The notes: generated by a model from the sequence alone, not told the origin. A DNA stretch of 64,000 nt from Glandiceps talaboti (GCF_964340395.1 NC_135553.1:8300001-8364000), one strand, 5' to 3'. Positions 11,269 to 24,138 are shown, counted from the first letter of the stretch. Program-made: numbers and translations.

Positions 11269-11446
11269 CAATCTGATTAAAATCCGATGTGGTGAAAGTG
11301 GCTAGATGTCCTTATTTACCTCTATTCATCGTGTTGTGACTTTGTTTTGTTCGCAGTGATTGAACAAAACAAACGTCACAACACGATGAATAGAGGTAAA
11401 TAAGGACATCTAGCCGCTTTCACCACATCGGATTTTAATCAGATTG
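11269..11446. mobile_element. 178-bp foldback element (MITE-like)
   Basis: Near-perfect inverted repeat with arms of about 84 bp beginning CAATCTGATTAAAATCCGAT. Only one mismatch and one single-base indel separate the arms, around a loop of about 9 bp (GCAGTGATT). No coding capacity. Such a well-preserved hairpin suggests recent insertion or selection by mobility. Family not identified. Confidence 0.8.
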
Positions 11447-11924
11447 ACCACACACGTTTGTACAGTCACACAATGTTTCGACCAGAATTGAAGTCATCTT
11501 CTTGCTAATCAGAGGATGTATGATCATAGCAAAGATGTCAGAATTACATGTACCAAGCGAAGACAACAGTACTTGATTTGGTATAGCATGTTTACAGGAG
11601 GCATCGTCTACCCTTGCAAGTCGATGGGAAAGCCAAAGTCAATTATTTACATGTCAGACAAACAGTTGAGTTTTAAATAATGATAAATCGATCACATGTC
11701 GAGTATTTTTTTTCAACTCTCCCAACTTTTGAGCGTAAATTTACATGAACTATTTTTCGAGGGATGACTTCATTTTGTAAAAGTAGTGCTACTTGTGCGC
11801 CTGTTGGATAACAAAATAAATCATTCGAAGTACATGAATAGATACAATAATAAAACCATTTCAATACTGATTTCAGTGATCAACAAATAACATGTTGTAT
11901 GTAGCTTGAATTATAATAAGATGA

Positions 11925-11951
11925 AGTTGTTGTTGTTGTTGTTGTTGTTGT
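11925..11951. repeat. (TTG)n microsatellite
   Basis: About nine GTT/TTG units in a non-coding stretch. Confidence 0.9.
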
Positions 11952-12195
11952 TTACGAAATTGTATCTAATATTATACTTCATAATGGTATGAGCCTCTGG
12001 TATGAGCCACACTGCCCCAGTTGATCATTATCACATGCAGTGTCCTAATCAGTAAACAGAGTCGTTGGATGTTGGATCCCATGGTGTTTATACTTTGAAA
12101 AGTTACCGACACTGATTATATTGTTTGTCTTTGCTTGAAACTTGTCTCATTCTTCATTGCCACAAGCAAGCAACCTCAACGCTGTTATTTCCAGA

Positions 12196-12386
12196 GTATA
12201 TTTCTCCTTATAGTACAAGTGACCATAGGGAGAAATTTTAATGTGTACATGTATATTGTCACTAGGTATAATATGTATATTTCCCCTTACAGTGAAAGTG
12301 ACCATAGGGAGAAATTTTAATGTGTATATTGTCACTAGATATATGTATATTTCCCCTTATAGCAAAAGTGACCATAGGGAGAAATT
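12196..12386. repeat. Inverted 76-bp minisatellite units
   Basis: Two and a half units of the 76-bp family in the opposite orientation to the main array. They are recognised by ACCATAGGGAGAAATTTTAATGT-type words, which are the reverse complement of the ATTAAAATTTCTCCCTATGGT region of the array unit. They lie about 3.8 kb from the main array. Confidence 0.85.
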
Positions 12387-12652
12387 CTTCTGACAAACCA
12401 TAGGAATTATTCACAAAAGAGTATTGCAGCCTGCCAGCTGAAAATGCAAGACTATCTGCTGACTGGATCTATCTGATGTCAGCACACCATGATTTTTGTT
12501 TTCTTAATACTTTGCTGTGTACCAAAAATTATTTTAACATGACCCTTCCCCCATTCTCCATTTGTAAAAAGTAACCCTCCTCTTTGTCCTATTTTGTAAA
12601 ACATGACAATTGCATATACTGAAGGTTAACCAATCTTCTCATTATATGTATA

Positions 12653-12708
12653 CATACAAATTAAAAGATTTTGACTCTGTATTAGAAAGCAATATTTGTA
12701 CATGTAAA
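12653..12708. repeat. Target-site duplication, left copy (56 bp)
   Basis: Identical at 54 of 56 positions to 14510-14565. The two copies exactly bracket the LINE copy at 12709-14509. Confidence 0.85.
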
Positions 12709-14509
12709 TTTACCTCCCGTTATTGGCAAGATATTTTGTTCCATTTTATATAAGAGACAGGATTTATGGTTAAATGAAAACGGTCCTATCATCGAACTAC
12801 AATCAGCCTTTAAGAAATAGCGAAGTGCAATAGATAATATATTTATTCTTAATACTATTATTACAGATTATTTAGCTAAACCCAAAGGAAGAATGTTTTG
12901 TGCGTAAGTCGATTTTGAAAAAGCCTTTGATAGGGTACAACACTATCTACTCTTCTATAAGTTATTCAAATCTGGTATGAAGGGAAATTACTTTCGTACT
13001 TTAATGTCAATGTATAGCAATGTTCAAGCTTGTGTTCGAACACCTCATGGTTTGACTAACTTCTTTCATTGTAATTGTGGCTTAAACAGGGGTCTGTTAT
13101 ATCCCCACTTTTATTTTGCTTTTTTGTAAATGACATCGAAAGAGAACTACAAACCGAAAAATCTGCCGGAGTCTATATTGCTGGCCTAAATTTGTGGCTA
13201 TTACTATTTGTAGACGATCTGGTCTTAATGAGTGATACCGTCGTTGGGCTGCAAAGATTATTAAATAAATTGTCCATGTATTGTAAACGTTGGCTCCTAA
13301 ATGTAAATCATGCCAAAACTAAAATTATTGTATTTAACAAGGTGGGATAATTAAGAAAACTGAGAAATGGTTCTTAGATGGGCACAAACTTGACGTTGTC
13401 CCTTTTTATAAATACCTCGGAATCATTATGTCGAGTAGCGGCAAATGGTATTTAGCTCAGAAAACCCTTGCACTTCAAGCCAGCAAAGCTATGTTTACTG
13501 TTCAAAACCAACTGGCTAAACTTGGAGACATACCAGTCAATGCCGCGCTTAAAGTTTTTGATGGAAAAATATCACAGATACTCAACTATGCAGCAGAGAT
13601 TTGGGGTTTTCATAAAGAAACTGACATTGAACGTGTCCATAGTAAATTTCTACGTTACATATTGGGTTTAAATCAACATACGCCAAACTGTGCTTCCCTT
13701 CCTGAAACCGGTCGTTTACAATTAATTGTTACCAGACAAATCAAAATAATCAAGTATTGGTTTAAGTTGTTAAATTTGAAACCAGACCGCATCCTGTCTC
13801 TATGCTATAAGTATCAGTACGGAACGGCTGAAAATGATGTAAATTGTTGGGCCCTTGACGTCAAACACTTGTTATGTTGTTTTGGTTTTAGTGAAGTATG
13901 GCAGACACAGGGTGTTGGAAATGAAAATAGTTTTATCAATATATTCAAGGACAGGTGCAAGGATATCAATAGTCAACTAATACACAGTGAAATGTTAGAA
14001 ACCTCTAAACTAGACATGTATTGTAATTTCAAATCTTTATTGACCTATCATATGAGATTTACCTAGACGTAGTGGACAAAAAAGTGTTCCGCTATGCACT
14101 CTGTCGCCTTCGTACGTCATCTCATCAGCTACAAATTGAAAACTGTAGATGGGAAAGAACAAAACCCCCTAGAAGTGATCGAGTGTGTCCTTTCTGTCAA
14201 AATGGAACAATTGAAGATGAATATCATTTTTGTCTGGTCTGTCCTACATATACGAAGGAAGTACATTCCAGATTATTTCTTCGACCCACCTGCTCTACAA
14301 AATGTATTTAAGTTCTTAATACTATTATCAACAAAACATGAACATTTAATTAGACAACTCTCATGTTATGTTCACTTTGCTTTTCAGAAAAGAGCTGAAA
14401 TGATTGAAAAATCTGGATGACGGTAAACAACTGTACAACTTTTGGTTTATAAAGTTTTGTACATAAAGGCCGGTGGCCTAATATTATACGAATAAAACAT
14501 TTATTCATT
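12709..14509 (+). pseudogene. 5'-truncated, mutated LINE (reverse transcriptase and C-terminal zinc motif)
   Basis: Translated piecewise, this is the second half of a LINE ORF2. A finger region reads RLWLNENGPIIELQSAFKK, then an in-frame stop. VDFEKAFDRVQ holds the first catalytic Asp. GLKQGSVISPLLFCFF matches the usual QGxxxSP motif. LLLFVDDLVLMSD carries the FxDD catalytic pair, with Val for the usual Ala. A thumb/C-terminal region (13428-14066) follows, and a knuckle-like CPFCQNG...EYHFCLVCP zinc motif lies at 14170-14260. Stops near 12828 and 12905, a stop plus frameshift at 13349-13428 and another stop at 14064 make it inactive. The 3' end (ATTCATTCAT after an AATAAA-like word at 14491) and the flanking 56-bp duplication mark an insertion truncated at its 5' end. 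Confidence 0.85.
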
Positions 14510-14565
14510 CATACAAATTAAAGGATTATGACTCTGTATTAGAAAGCAATATTTGTACATGTAAA
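14510..14565. repeat. Target-site duplication, right copy (56 bp)
   Basis: Matches 12653-12708 with two substitutions. It follows directly on the 3' tail of the LINE. Confidence 0.85.
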
Positions 14566-14836
14566 GTGACAAACAGTGAAAGACTAGCTAGTTACCTTTC
14601 TCTTATAACCACACACAATCTAGTTAGTATCTAAAACATGCTTTCCATGTTGTGCATACTCTGCCTGATCTGGTCACTTGTAAAAGTTCCTGATATCATT
14701 GTCATCATCATCATCATCGTCATCACCTTCAGTATTGCCATTATCAGTGTCACTCATCTGACTCACTGGTACTACTTAATTAAGTCAGTACAAGTCTCAC
14801 TGTCCGTGTTCTCTATTACATTCAAAACTAAATCAC

Positions 14837-14868
14837 CACCACCACCACCACCACCACCACCACCACCA
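14837..14868. repeat. (CCA)n microsatellite
   Basis: About ten ACC/CCA units, in the gap between the LINE and the candidate exon at 15008-15252. Confidence 0.9.
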
Positions 14869-15007
14869 TCAGCATCTACATCAGTATATGGTACGTCTCA
14901 ATACTTCTTTTGCTGGCACTCATTAGAAGTTGATGTTTGTGTTGGAGTTGGCATGGAGGTACCTTGTTAATATTGGCTTAACGCTCTGTGCATACTATTC
15001 CTTTTAC

Positions 15008-15252
15008 CTCCATGGAGTTGGCAATCCAGTTATACCTTTGTTGTTGTTGTTATTTAATATTAACACGTGTTCTTCTGATGGCGAGCCCTGTGACCTGGCA
15101 AACTTATGCTGTTCACGAAGAATTCTGTCCAACTCTTCCTTCGAGTCTATTGTCTCACAGATACTATCAACTTTGTCATAACCAAGATATATCGGGACAT
15201 CCATAACTTTATCTAAATTGTGCATTCGACGTTCGACATGTCGCGACACCAT
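15008..15252 (-). CDS. Candidate 5' coding exon, 81 codons, unrecognised
   Basis: The minus-strand frame starts with ATG at 15252 (MVSRHVERRMHNLDKVMD) and stays open through an acidic, helix-prone segment (SICETIDSKEELDRILREQ), a short Asn run encoded by an AAC repeat, then GITGLPTPWR. It reaches a good donor, TGGAG|GTAAAAG, at 15008/15007, ending in phase 2. A usable acceptor (CTCCTGCTATCAG) sits just before the ATG, so a 5' untranslated exon may precede it, possibly the one ending at 16892. Composition looks like real protein, but I recognise no family. It could be the N-terminus of the SET gene that continues at 9270, though no linking exon was found. Confidence 0.35.
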
Positions 15253-15374
15253 GTCTGATAGCAGGAGGGACGAAAAGCTTCAAAAGTTCAAGCGTCACTC
15301 GACTCTGAACTCCAGTATGGCACAAACAAATCACCAACAAACTAACAGAGTCAACAACAAAGGTCACTCTGCGA

Positions 15375-15480
15375 GCGATATTCTTATAAAATCGGTAGCG
15401 ATGTCATTTCCACAGTCACACACACAACACAGTGTGTGACTGTGGAAATGACATCGCTACCGATTTTATAAGAATATCGC
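15375..15480. repeat. Perfect 49-bp palindrome (8-bp loop)
   Basis: Two exactly reverse-complementary 49-bp arms (15375-15423 and 15432-15480) flank an ACAACACA loop. The right arm overlaps the right copy of the 98-bp dispersed repeat (15448-15545). The inner 16 bp of the arms (CCACAGTCACACAC end) is absent from the copy at 9953-10050. Confidence 0.9.
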
Positions 15481-15545
15481 CAATCCCTATAATAACATCA
15501 TTGTTCTGTATTAGGACCGTCATAGACAAGAATAAAACCATTTAG
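15448..15545. repeat. 98-bp dispersed repeat, right inverted copy
   Basis: Reverse-complementary to 9953-10050 with about four mismatches. It begins within the right arm of the 15375-15480 palindrome. Confidence 0.8.
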
Positions 15546-15758
15546 CGGTGAACGAACTTACGCATATCGTAAGTACAGTACTAGCAGTAGTAGTAAGAAA
15601 ACCGTCTAGAAACGGGACAACTACCGATTACCAGATTTAACGATTTCGATATTACCGTATCACTTTCTTCTAACGATGTCTTTAGACCTTAAAAAGTACA
15701 AAGATTCCCCCCCCCCCCACATTTTGGAGAAAACTGATACTCAATCAATGAATTGTAC

Positions 15759-15902
15759 GGTGTACGCCGGCGTATAGTCCTGCTTCCATGACGGTGCACG
15801 AGTCTGTATTACTGACTTGACTCTAAGGAGGGGGAGGGACAATTGTCAGAATCGAGTCCCGAATTCCTCCGTATGCAAGCAGGACTAGCCGGCGTACAGT
15901 TT
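15759..15902. mobile_element. Small inverted-repeat element, about 140 bp
   Basis: Imperfect inverted ends of about 28 bp (TGTACGCCGGCGTATAGTCC on the left; on the right the complement of TGTACGCCGGCTAGTCCTGC) surround about 85 bp that includes a GA-rich tract. MITE-like; family unknown. Confidence 0.5.
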
Positions 15903-16891
15903 GACGTTGTACTGAACGATAACAGCTGATAACAATTTGACGATTACCTATTGCGCTGACATTGATCATACCTAGTATTCAACCGAAATAGCTATAAACA
16001 TCATTTGATTCAAAAATTAAACTAGAATTTTGAGGGAATGCTATTGATTTTCGAACAAATGCAAAATTCAACACCAAAATTTATTTACGGACGATACGAT
16101 GGCGGCCAATGTACAACATATTATAATGTTGTTCAGGCCCCGGGGTCCAGACGATCGGGATTTCTTTTTTCAATCGTTCTCAAATCGAACAAGACTTTAT
16201 TTCTGAGTGAAAAGTATTTTCGACTTACAGCTCATAAACAAATCCAGTGAAAAAATGTAAAAAACTTTATATTTTCAACAATTTTGTAAGTATACCGCGC
16301 AACTTAATTTTAAAACTTCGGACACCCGGCCCACCTGCCCCTTGCACTGTGCCCGCCATGATGGATACGATACGAAACTCAGGTTTTAGACGCATCATAA
16401 ATATATGTGACCGAAATAAAAGTTAAATTGTTTTAATCAAGATTAAATTATATTCATTGGGCTTTGAAGGAAAAAATGTCCAAGATGCAAGGCTTCAAAA
16501 CAAAGATATGCTTTATACTGTACAACTACTAGTACAAGGGGGCATCCAGTTTACAAGTTTCATTTTGAAGCGACGGACATTTTCTCAATCGATCTAGAAT
16601 TAAATAACTTCATTTCTGCCAGAATATTTTCGTCACACAGCCAAACCATATACTTTTGTTTTGATAGTATTGGGGTTTGTATTTCAAAAAGAGGTTACGA
16701 AATATTGGCTTTGAAACAGTAAAATACTACATTACGAAGAATGAGGCAGTGGTGTTCAACAATGTCCGACCGACTGCAGACATGATTTGACTTCTGACTG
16801 AATAATCTTTTTAGCTTAGAACTATCATAATAAACTATCAAATTTCTCCAAAAAAGGGGAATTATACTTACAATTTTGGAATGATACTTAC

Positions 16892-16970
16892 TGAAAAAGT
16901 TCTTCACTCAATCACTGTGGTCAGCCGAGCTCTGCACTCCACCACGGACTGAATCTGACGCGACAACTGT
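16892..16970 (-). other. Candidate non-coding first exon (minus strand)
   Basis: Just downstream of a CpG-containing stretch with a CACGTGA E-box-like word (16975-16981), the minus strand has two strong donors, TTTTTCA|GTAAGTATC at 16892 and AAAATT|GTAAGT at 16872. No convincing coding frame leads into them. This fits a 5' untranslated exon for a minus-strand gene, perhaps spliced to the ATG-bearing block at 15252. The start position is approximate. Confidence 0.3.
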
Positions 16971-17399
16971 AAGTCACGTGACAATTTACGTTCGATGTAG
17001 CAAACAGAAGTTTTCAGCGCATTGTCAAATATATAACTTCTGAGGAGCAATTTTAGAAGGGCCCAATCACTATATATTTTGTTTTTTGGGCGTAAAAATT
17101 AACAATAATCCTCGAGACTTGGCGAATATGTCCGTTTGAGTCTCGGTAACATGTATGTGGAGAGATAATACAGATATTATATGAAAATTAAGATTTAAAT
17201 TTAAAAAAACCTCACTTCCCCCCATGGTTGACTTTTTATGCATCGAACATATAAACTGTCGATTTTGGAGTCCCTGATATCACCAATTTAAATCAGTTCC
17301 TGTGGTTGAAACCTGATATATGAGATTGTATTATCATTCCCTGTTGTGTCAATCTTTAACACTTCAAGAGGCACATCGGAAAGTATTGAATCATAATCT

Positions 17400-17475
17400 C
17401 AAAACGTTAAGGGGAAACAAAATTTTCTCCCTAAAGATGATTTCCCCCTATGGTAGATTTTTTCCGCATGTATAT
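17400..17475. repeat. Diverged fragment of the 76-bp family
   Basis: Contains AAGGGGAAA, TTTTCTCCCT and CCCCCTATGGTAG words typical of the 76-bp unit, but scrambled and diverged. Confidence 0.4.
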
Positions 17476-17495
17476 TCCCCCTAATCCTCAGATAG

Positions 17496-17498
<3 letters not shown>

Positions 17499-17527
<29 letters not shown>
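17499..17527. repeat. (TA)n microsatellite
   Basis: About 14 TA units. Confidence 0.9.
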
Positions 17528-17530
<3 letters not shown>

Positions 17531-20500
17531 ATCTGCAAGATACAGTCACATGCTAGAATTAATTGTATTACTGTGTATATGATCAAAATATGTTTATGTA
17601 TTCTGTCGATTGTGCACAGAAAAGTTTCTCCTCCTGTAAGATCGTTGCACTTCTTTTGTTACTTTAAACACTCGCACGTTATCAATTTGATTATATTATC
17701 CTGAAAGATTTCAAAACATAATATATATTATGTTACATTATTTCAGTAAATTATGATATCACCCTAATAATTCATTCTAAAAAATAATCTGAAAGCTATC
17801 ATGATTAAACACAGTAAAGTTTATATATTTCCGAATCAATACACTTGAGATGAATTATAGTGCAAATTATTTCAAACCCATGATTACGGTGTGATCACAT
17901 TATAGAGAGTGGTAACCGTTAATTTAGGTTGATAATGTTTGTCTTCATCACAACCAGAATGAAAAAAGTCGTCGCTATGTAAACTATATACACAGCGGAA
18001 ACCTACATCGCAGCATGTTTAGGTGATATTTGCTCTGTTGAACGATTCATTAACGTTTTGAATCGTCGTATGTATGTATGTATGTATGTATGTATGTATG
18101 TATGTGTGTATATATGTATGTATGCATTGTATGTATGCGTCTGCGTATGTGTAGTGTGTGCGTGTTTTATTGTAGATCAACATTTCTGGTTTACATTTCT
18201 TGCTTGCTACTAGTTATACGTGATGGCTTGAAAATGTTTAGATGACCTAATATTCATATCGCTATAATGAAACACGATAGGGAATGGACTCACATCGAGT
18301 CTATCTAAACCGTCAAAAGCCACATAGAAAGATAAGGGACTGCCGTATTTGCTAATATCACGATAGTTTTGTGAATTTTTTATTTAAATATGTGATCATC
18401 TTCTCCTGCATGTGTAGTTCGAAGTGTGCTAAAACAGTCGTGTTGTGACGTAGATTTGTTGTCATGTCCCCGGGGCTTGTCCCTCTCCTGGCCCAGAAAT
18501 TCTATCCGGAGAATACCTACATTGTATCTGACCTAGAACTTAGCAGTTGGGAGATGACTGTTGAAAGCAGAGTAATTACCGAGTCACACTGTTGGATCCA
18601 GATCGGGCACAAATTGTGATATTTTGGACGACACCTCCCTCCTCCAGTCATTCCAATGAATCCGTACTTAGTCTGTTACACCGGGGTGCCGTTGTGACTT
18701 CGACAATATCAGCATTCTTACTTGTACACAATCATCAAACTGTTTTGACAATAAGAGATGGCCTGTATTCTTGAGTGGTTGACACCTTAATTACATTTTC
18801 AAAGACTGTAGTAAACCTTCTCTTATGGAACGGTTTTATATTGAAGATTGAAGATGAATGACTGTTAGTAATAAAAAAGTCACATGATTTATTCTCCCAC
18901 TGCGAACCTTGAATGGCCCAAATAAAGTGATCGAAAATAAAAAGTATCAATATGTCTTCGAATACTCAATGCCAACGACGATAACCTGACCAGGACGATT
19001 TACTGCTTCGGAGAAACAGTCGTCAATGTCTATGTAATGACGAGTTTATGGTGATGGAAATGCCTGTAATAGTCTAAATATCAGTATAGATGTCTTAATC
19101 GTCAGCATGATTTACTGTATGGCGCTGTAACTTGATGGCCATGATTCGAGTGTCTACAATGAATTGAAACGACTTTAACAGAGCACCTCGGCTAGCATAC
19201 TACGTATTCGGTTAGCCACTGGATATATCCGTTGATACTGTTACCCGTACAGCGAATTAGTACCGTAAATTGTCAAATCTATGACGAATTTAATCCCAAT
19301 GATAGGGTACTGAGTCGGTTTGATGGTAATGAAAACAGAATGGATTGCTTTGGGATAGTTCAGCTGTATTAGCGATATGGATAGACGTACGTGTAAAGTA
19401 AGATGAACTAAGACCTACAACTTTTGGATTTTGATTTTAATCATACAGCACAAGTGTTATCTCTCTTTCCGCCATATTTTATCGCGATATCTGGATAGTT
19501 TATGGCCGAGGTAAACATTAAAATCATACGTTATATGAATAATGTACATCAATCCATTGTAGTAGTACATACACCTGTCATGGGGACATGAGGGTATTGT
19601 TCGACAGTCCCATGCGTCCTTGGATCAAATAAGTTGTATTGCAAGAAGCCAGCCTAAAGTGTGAATTAAGGTAGACGGGGTAATTAAAGTTGTGAAGAGG
19701 GAGGTAATTCATGGACTGTGTTTTAACACGCTTGACCCTTTCCAGAATTACTTTTCAATTTCAAACTCCAATAGAAGGGTACGGTAAGTTTGTGGATTTA
19801 TTTCAAAACATCAAAGTAAAATACCGAAATGCTGCGAAGTTTAGTCGGCAGAGGACGCTAACGTAGTAACGTTCTGGATAAGACTCAGCGAAGATCATAA
19901 AGGGTAATACTGAACTTTATCATCTTGCTTCAAACTATTGCGACGTTTACAAATATTCGTTGGCAAAGTTTACAGAGTATCTTATGTTATACTAATATTT
20001 GGGAAATCATACTTGGTGTTGCACGCTAGTATTTTTGAAGTGATTATTGATAGGAGTAAACAAAGAGTAACTTTTTAAAAATAATTATGATAAGCTTATC
20101 GGTGATTATGGAAAACTCAACTTTATCGACACATTTTGTAGGAAAACGTACAAGCTTAAGGCTACACATGTTTGGATGAAATATTGTAACTTCCTCTATA
20201 TTATTCGAACAAGTTTAACGAGAGTTTCGCAATCGAAAAGGTACCGGATACATCACACTAAAGTACATCGTCAACACCTACTCCAAATGACGGAAAGGTC
20301 ACTTTGTCATTAAGAACATTTTATAATGTGTATATAATTTACTCAGTGTGTTCAGCCAGACATAACGATTCTCGTTTTATCAGTCACTTGCAATTTATAC
20401 AATGTAATCGTAGAATCTACGAAAACGTCGAGTAATGTCAAATGTGACAACAATAACAGTGTCGTCTCCATCTTAACGCAGGTCATAGGTTATTATTAAC

Positions 20501-22425
20501 TGACAGATGGCACCGCCAGTCATGCATTCTGTCGTCTGGATATATATTGGCGCGCGAATTGAGAGTTGAAAATGTTGACCTTTGTCCTTACGCTTGACAG
20601 GAACTCGCTAAATGCAGTGATAGTCGTTCCATTTGATATACCGCATCAAATTTATATTACCTTATATAAAAGATGCCAAACTCAATACAGGATATTATAA
20701 AATAGGAATATGTTGGTGAAATATTAAACTCGCAACAATTTTAATAATAACATCGCTATAACTTCAAATTTGATTCCAAGAATAGACATGGACGGGTTTG
20801 GATTTGAGTAGCTTTTTGCGAGACTAGTATATACACCATGGTGTTGTATTTCACGTAAGCTCGTACCTGGATTGCATGAACGGGTGTGAAGAAATGTTAT
20901 AAAAACGAAATATAAGATAATGGAGCTTAATTTTTGTCAGTAAAATATGTTTTTAAAACCCGTGTAAACACAAGTAGTGTCTTTTAAAGTTGCCATATGG
21001 ATGGGGATTAGGTATTTATTTAGGATTCTTAATTTAGAAGTCTTTGTTCATAAAGCAATAAAATTCTGATAAATATGTAAAATGTTTGTTATTGTACGCA
21101 CAAATAACAAACTTTTTTACACATTTTTTTTTAGCTTTTTGCAGTGTATTTAGTTACAAACACAGACTTGGTCTATGTTTTCTCAGATTAATTTTTCAAG
21201 TAGGACGCCATGATAAAATTGTTTTATAAATTAAAAATCCATAGTAAATACCGTGTCCCAGAGTTTATATCAAGTACATATATTTAATATTTAATGTTAT
21301 TTAATGTAGATATTCTAGATAAATATATATTATATGGTCTGAGAATACAGTTGAGCGCAAACCAGACTAGAGTAGACTAGACTAGACTAGACTAGACTAG
21401 CTATAGATTAGATTAGACTAACAACTCCACACATATGCCAATTCCCAGATTCCTGCCTCGTAATCTAGTAAACAGAGAAGATTCTCTTATTTGGAATTCA
21501 TAATGACTAAAACTGTTTTCGTTTTAAAGGTGCGATTTGTAAATTTGCTTAACTCTTACAAAAGTGAGAAAGCTAAACAAAATTTGGGAATGCAATATTC
21601 CACCTTATTTGTTGATAATAAGAACGAAGTGAATAGGCCACGATCTAATTTCACCGCCCACGTATTCTCTCATAGAATTTCATGCCCAAATCCGTGCTTG
21701 GAATCCTAGGAGAATTACCAAGTGTTTACCACGGAAGGGGAAATTAAGTTTTGGCATTAAAACAAACTCGTTGATTTTGAACAAACAGTCTATACTTAAT
21801 TCTCGGTATTGAGTAAGGAAATTGTACCAGGCTAACGCTCCCTGGGGTGCGTAGTCTAGATTTGAAAAGGCGGAAGACAGACTTGAAATTTGACACTGTT
21901 TAAATGTTAACATTTGGCAATTGTGTTTACTTGATTTTTATTTGTATGTGAAGATCTAAAGGTGACCCTACAAAGTTTGAGAAGAGGGTGTCGCGTTACA
22001 AACGTTGATAGTCTTATCACTCTACCGATAATTGCACACCGAGTATGTGTGTTGTTATTTACTATACGGTTTATTGTGCGTTTTCGCAAATATCACACTG
22101 CACTATATTTTTCGAATGATTTTGTACAATATGACATCATATACCTCAGCTAATAATGTGATTTTCTGAAAATTAAAGATATGACAGAAGTCACTAATAA
22201 GCAATATGAAAATATGAAGGGCGTTATATACGAGATACTTATGATTATGAAGGTAGTGAAGCAGGGATTTGAATGGGCAGTGAAGGTGGCGTTTACAAAA
22301 TCACCGGGGAAACATATAACCCAAAGTAGAATACCCGGGACATCTGGTCTCTGTTATATGTTGTACTAGAAGGTGAGAAGCCTGTATTGCTCGATAAAAG
22401 AACTTGTATTATAGTTGAGAAGGTC
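17528..22425. other. Gene-poor stretch
   Basis: No exon-like block, RNA gene or transposon protein was recognised. It contains a (TATG)n tract at about 18069-18124 and a short ACTAG pentamer repeat at about 21365-21402. Open frames here are under 80 codons and show no domains. Confidence 0.5.
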
Positions 22426-22581
<156 letters not shown>

Positions 22582-22958
22582 GGGGCACGTCGCTTTTGGC
22601 AGAATTTTCCCCAAAGGTCAGTACTCTCCCAAGGACTAAATGTACGGATATAAAAAACATTTTCTGCTTTCCCTGACCTTACCTACTTGAACAGTTAGCA
22701 TTTGTGCACCATAGAAAGATCTAAATTGATTTGTAAAGATTCTGTGAATGTTATGCTGTATTAGGCAACATTAGTGCAATTAATATTCAACTTGCCATGC
22801 GCTGTTTATGATATGTATACATTGCTTGTGTACAAACATGATTGTGTTTATCCACGTGCGCGTACATGCCTGAGTGCATTTTTCAAAAAGTGGTCAGACA
22901 TTTACGCGCACGTACACAATCATACGTATATGTGCACACAATGTATACATACAACGCA

Positions 22959-22967
22959 TACATACAT

Positions 22968-23018
<51 letters not shown>

Positions 23019-23072
23019 TACATACATACATACATACATACATACATACATACATACATACACACACACACA
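22959..23072. repeat. (GACA)n / (CATA)n / (CA)n compound microsatellite
   Basis: CATA units, then about 12 GACA units, then about 11 CATA units, ending in CA. Tyr-Ile-His and Thr-Asp-Arg-Gln repeat frames here are artefacts. Confidence 0.95.
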
Positions 23073-24104
23073 GTCATATACATACACTCAACATTGCATG
23101 TAAGAAATCATTCTTATTTTTAATAAAACGAAGTTAGAATGTGAATATACAACAACAACAACAACAACAATAATAATAATAATAAAACAACAATAAAACA
23201 CTGTGTTGAACAACTCATTTTGCGATAATCAGAACCAAAAATGCAAATTGAGTCAAATAAGTGCGCCAAATCACGCACTACTGATATGTACTTTCATGTT
23301 GAAATTAGCCTTTGTGATATATCTCACTGATAGTATGATATGAAGTTGGAGTCAAATTAACTGCTGAAGTACAAATCGACTTTTCTTATAAAGGTGATGC
23401 GCTACAATCGATGACAGCCCACAAAGTGGAGCTCATTTCCATGGTGATTTATGTCTTTCACGTCTTCTTGCCTTGTAAAACTTGTACTCGGTTGTGGATG
23501 ACTTCAGTTGTGACGTCAGAGTGGGGAAGGTTATCGCGGTTTCTATCAAAAACAGGCGCACCTCTTAATAATTATTTCAGGTGAACATGATATCTAAATG
23601 GAATAAAAATAAATAACAGTTTTATTCCGTTGAGTTTAACAAATTGAATATGATTTATAAGAGTTAATTTTAGTCTTGGGGTTTTGTCAATATTTCAGAT
23701 GTGCTAAATGTATTTGTTTTTAATTTCAAATTTATTTCTGGGTTTCCTACAGTGGAAATTTCGTGAGATAGATATAAATGAATGTCAAACATATACAAAC
23801 ACAAAAGATTTTACGGTGAGAGTACTCGGGGAAATTATACATTTGTTGAGGACGTGAGTTTTAGCAAATTCCAGCAGGTTTGTTGAAATGATAGTTGGAC
23901 TGGAAGGCACAATTGTCATGCTTACCCTACAGGAAATAGTTGTCAGAAAAATACTCAGTAAGTAGGGTTTCAGAGAAAAAGGGAAAAGCTTGGTAATTTT
24001 AGATGAACGGTTTCGCATATTTCTGAAAGTTAATCTTTAAGTATCGCATTTCACTGTGTTATTTCATCACTAATATTAACTCTAAACGCTTAAAACTATT
24101 ATTA

Positions 24105-24138
<34 letters not shown>

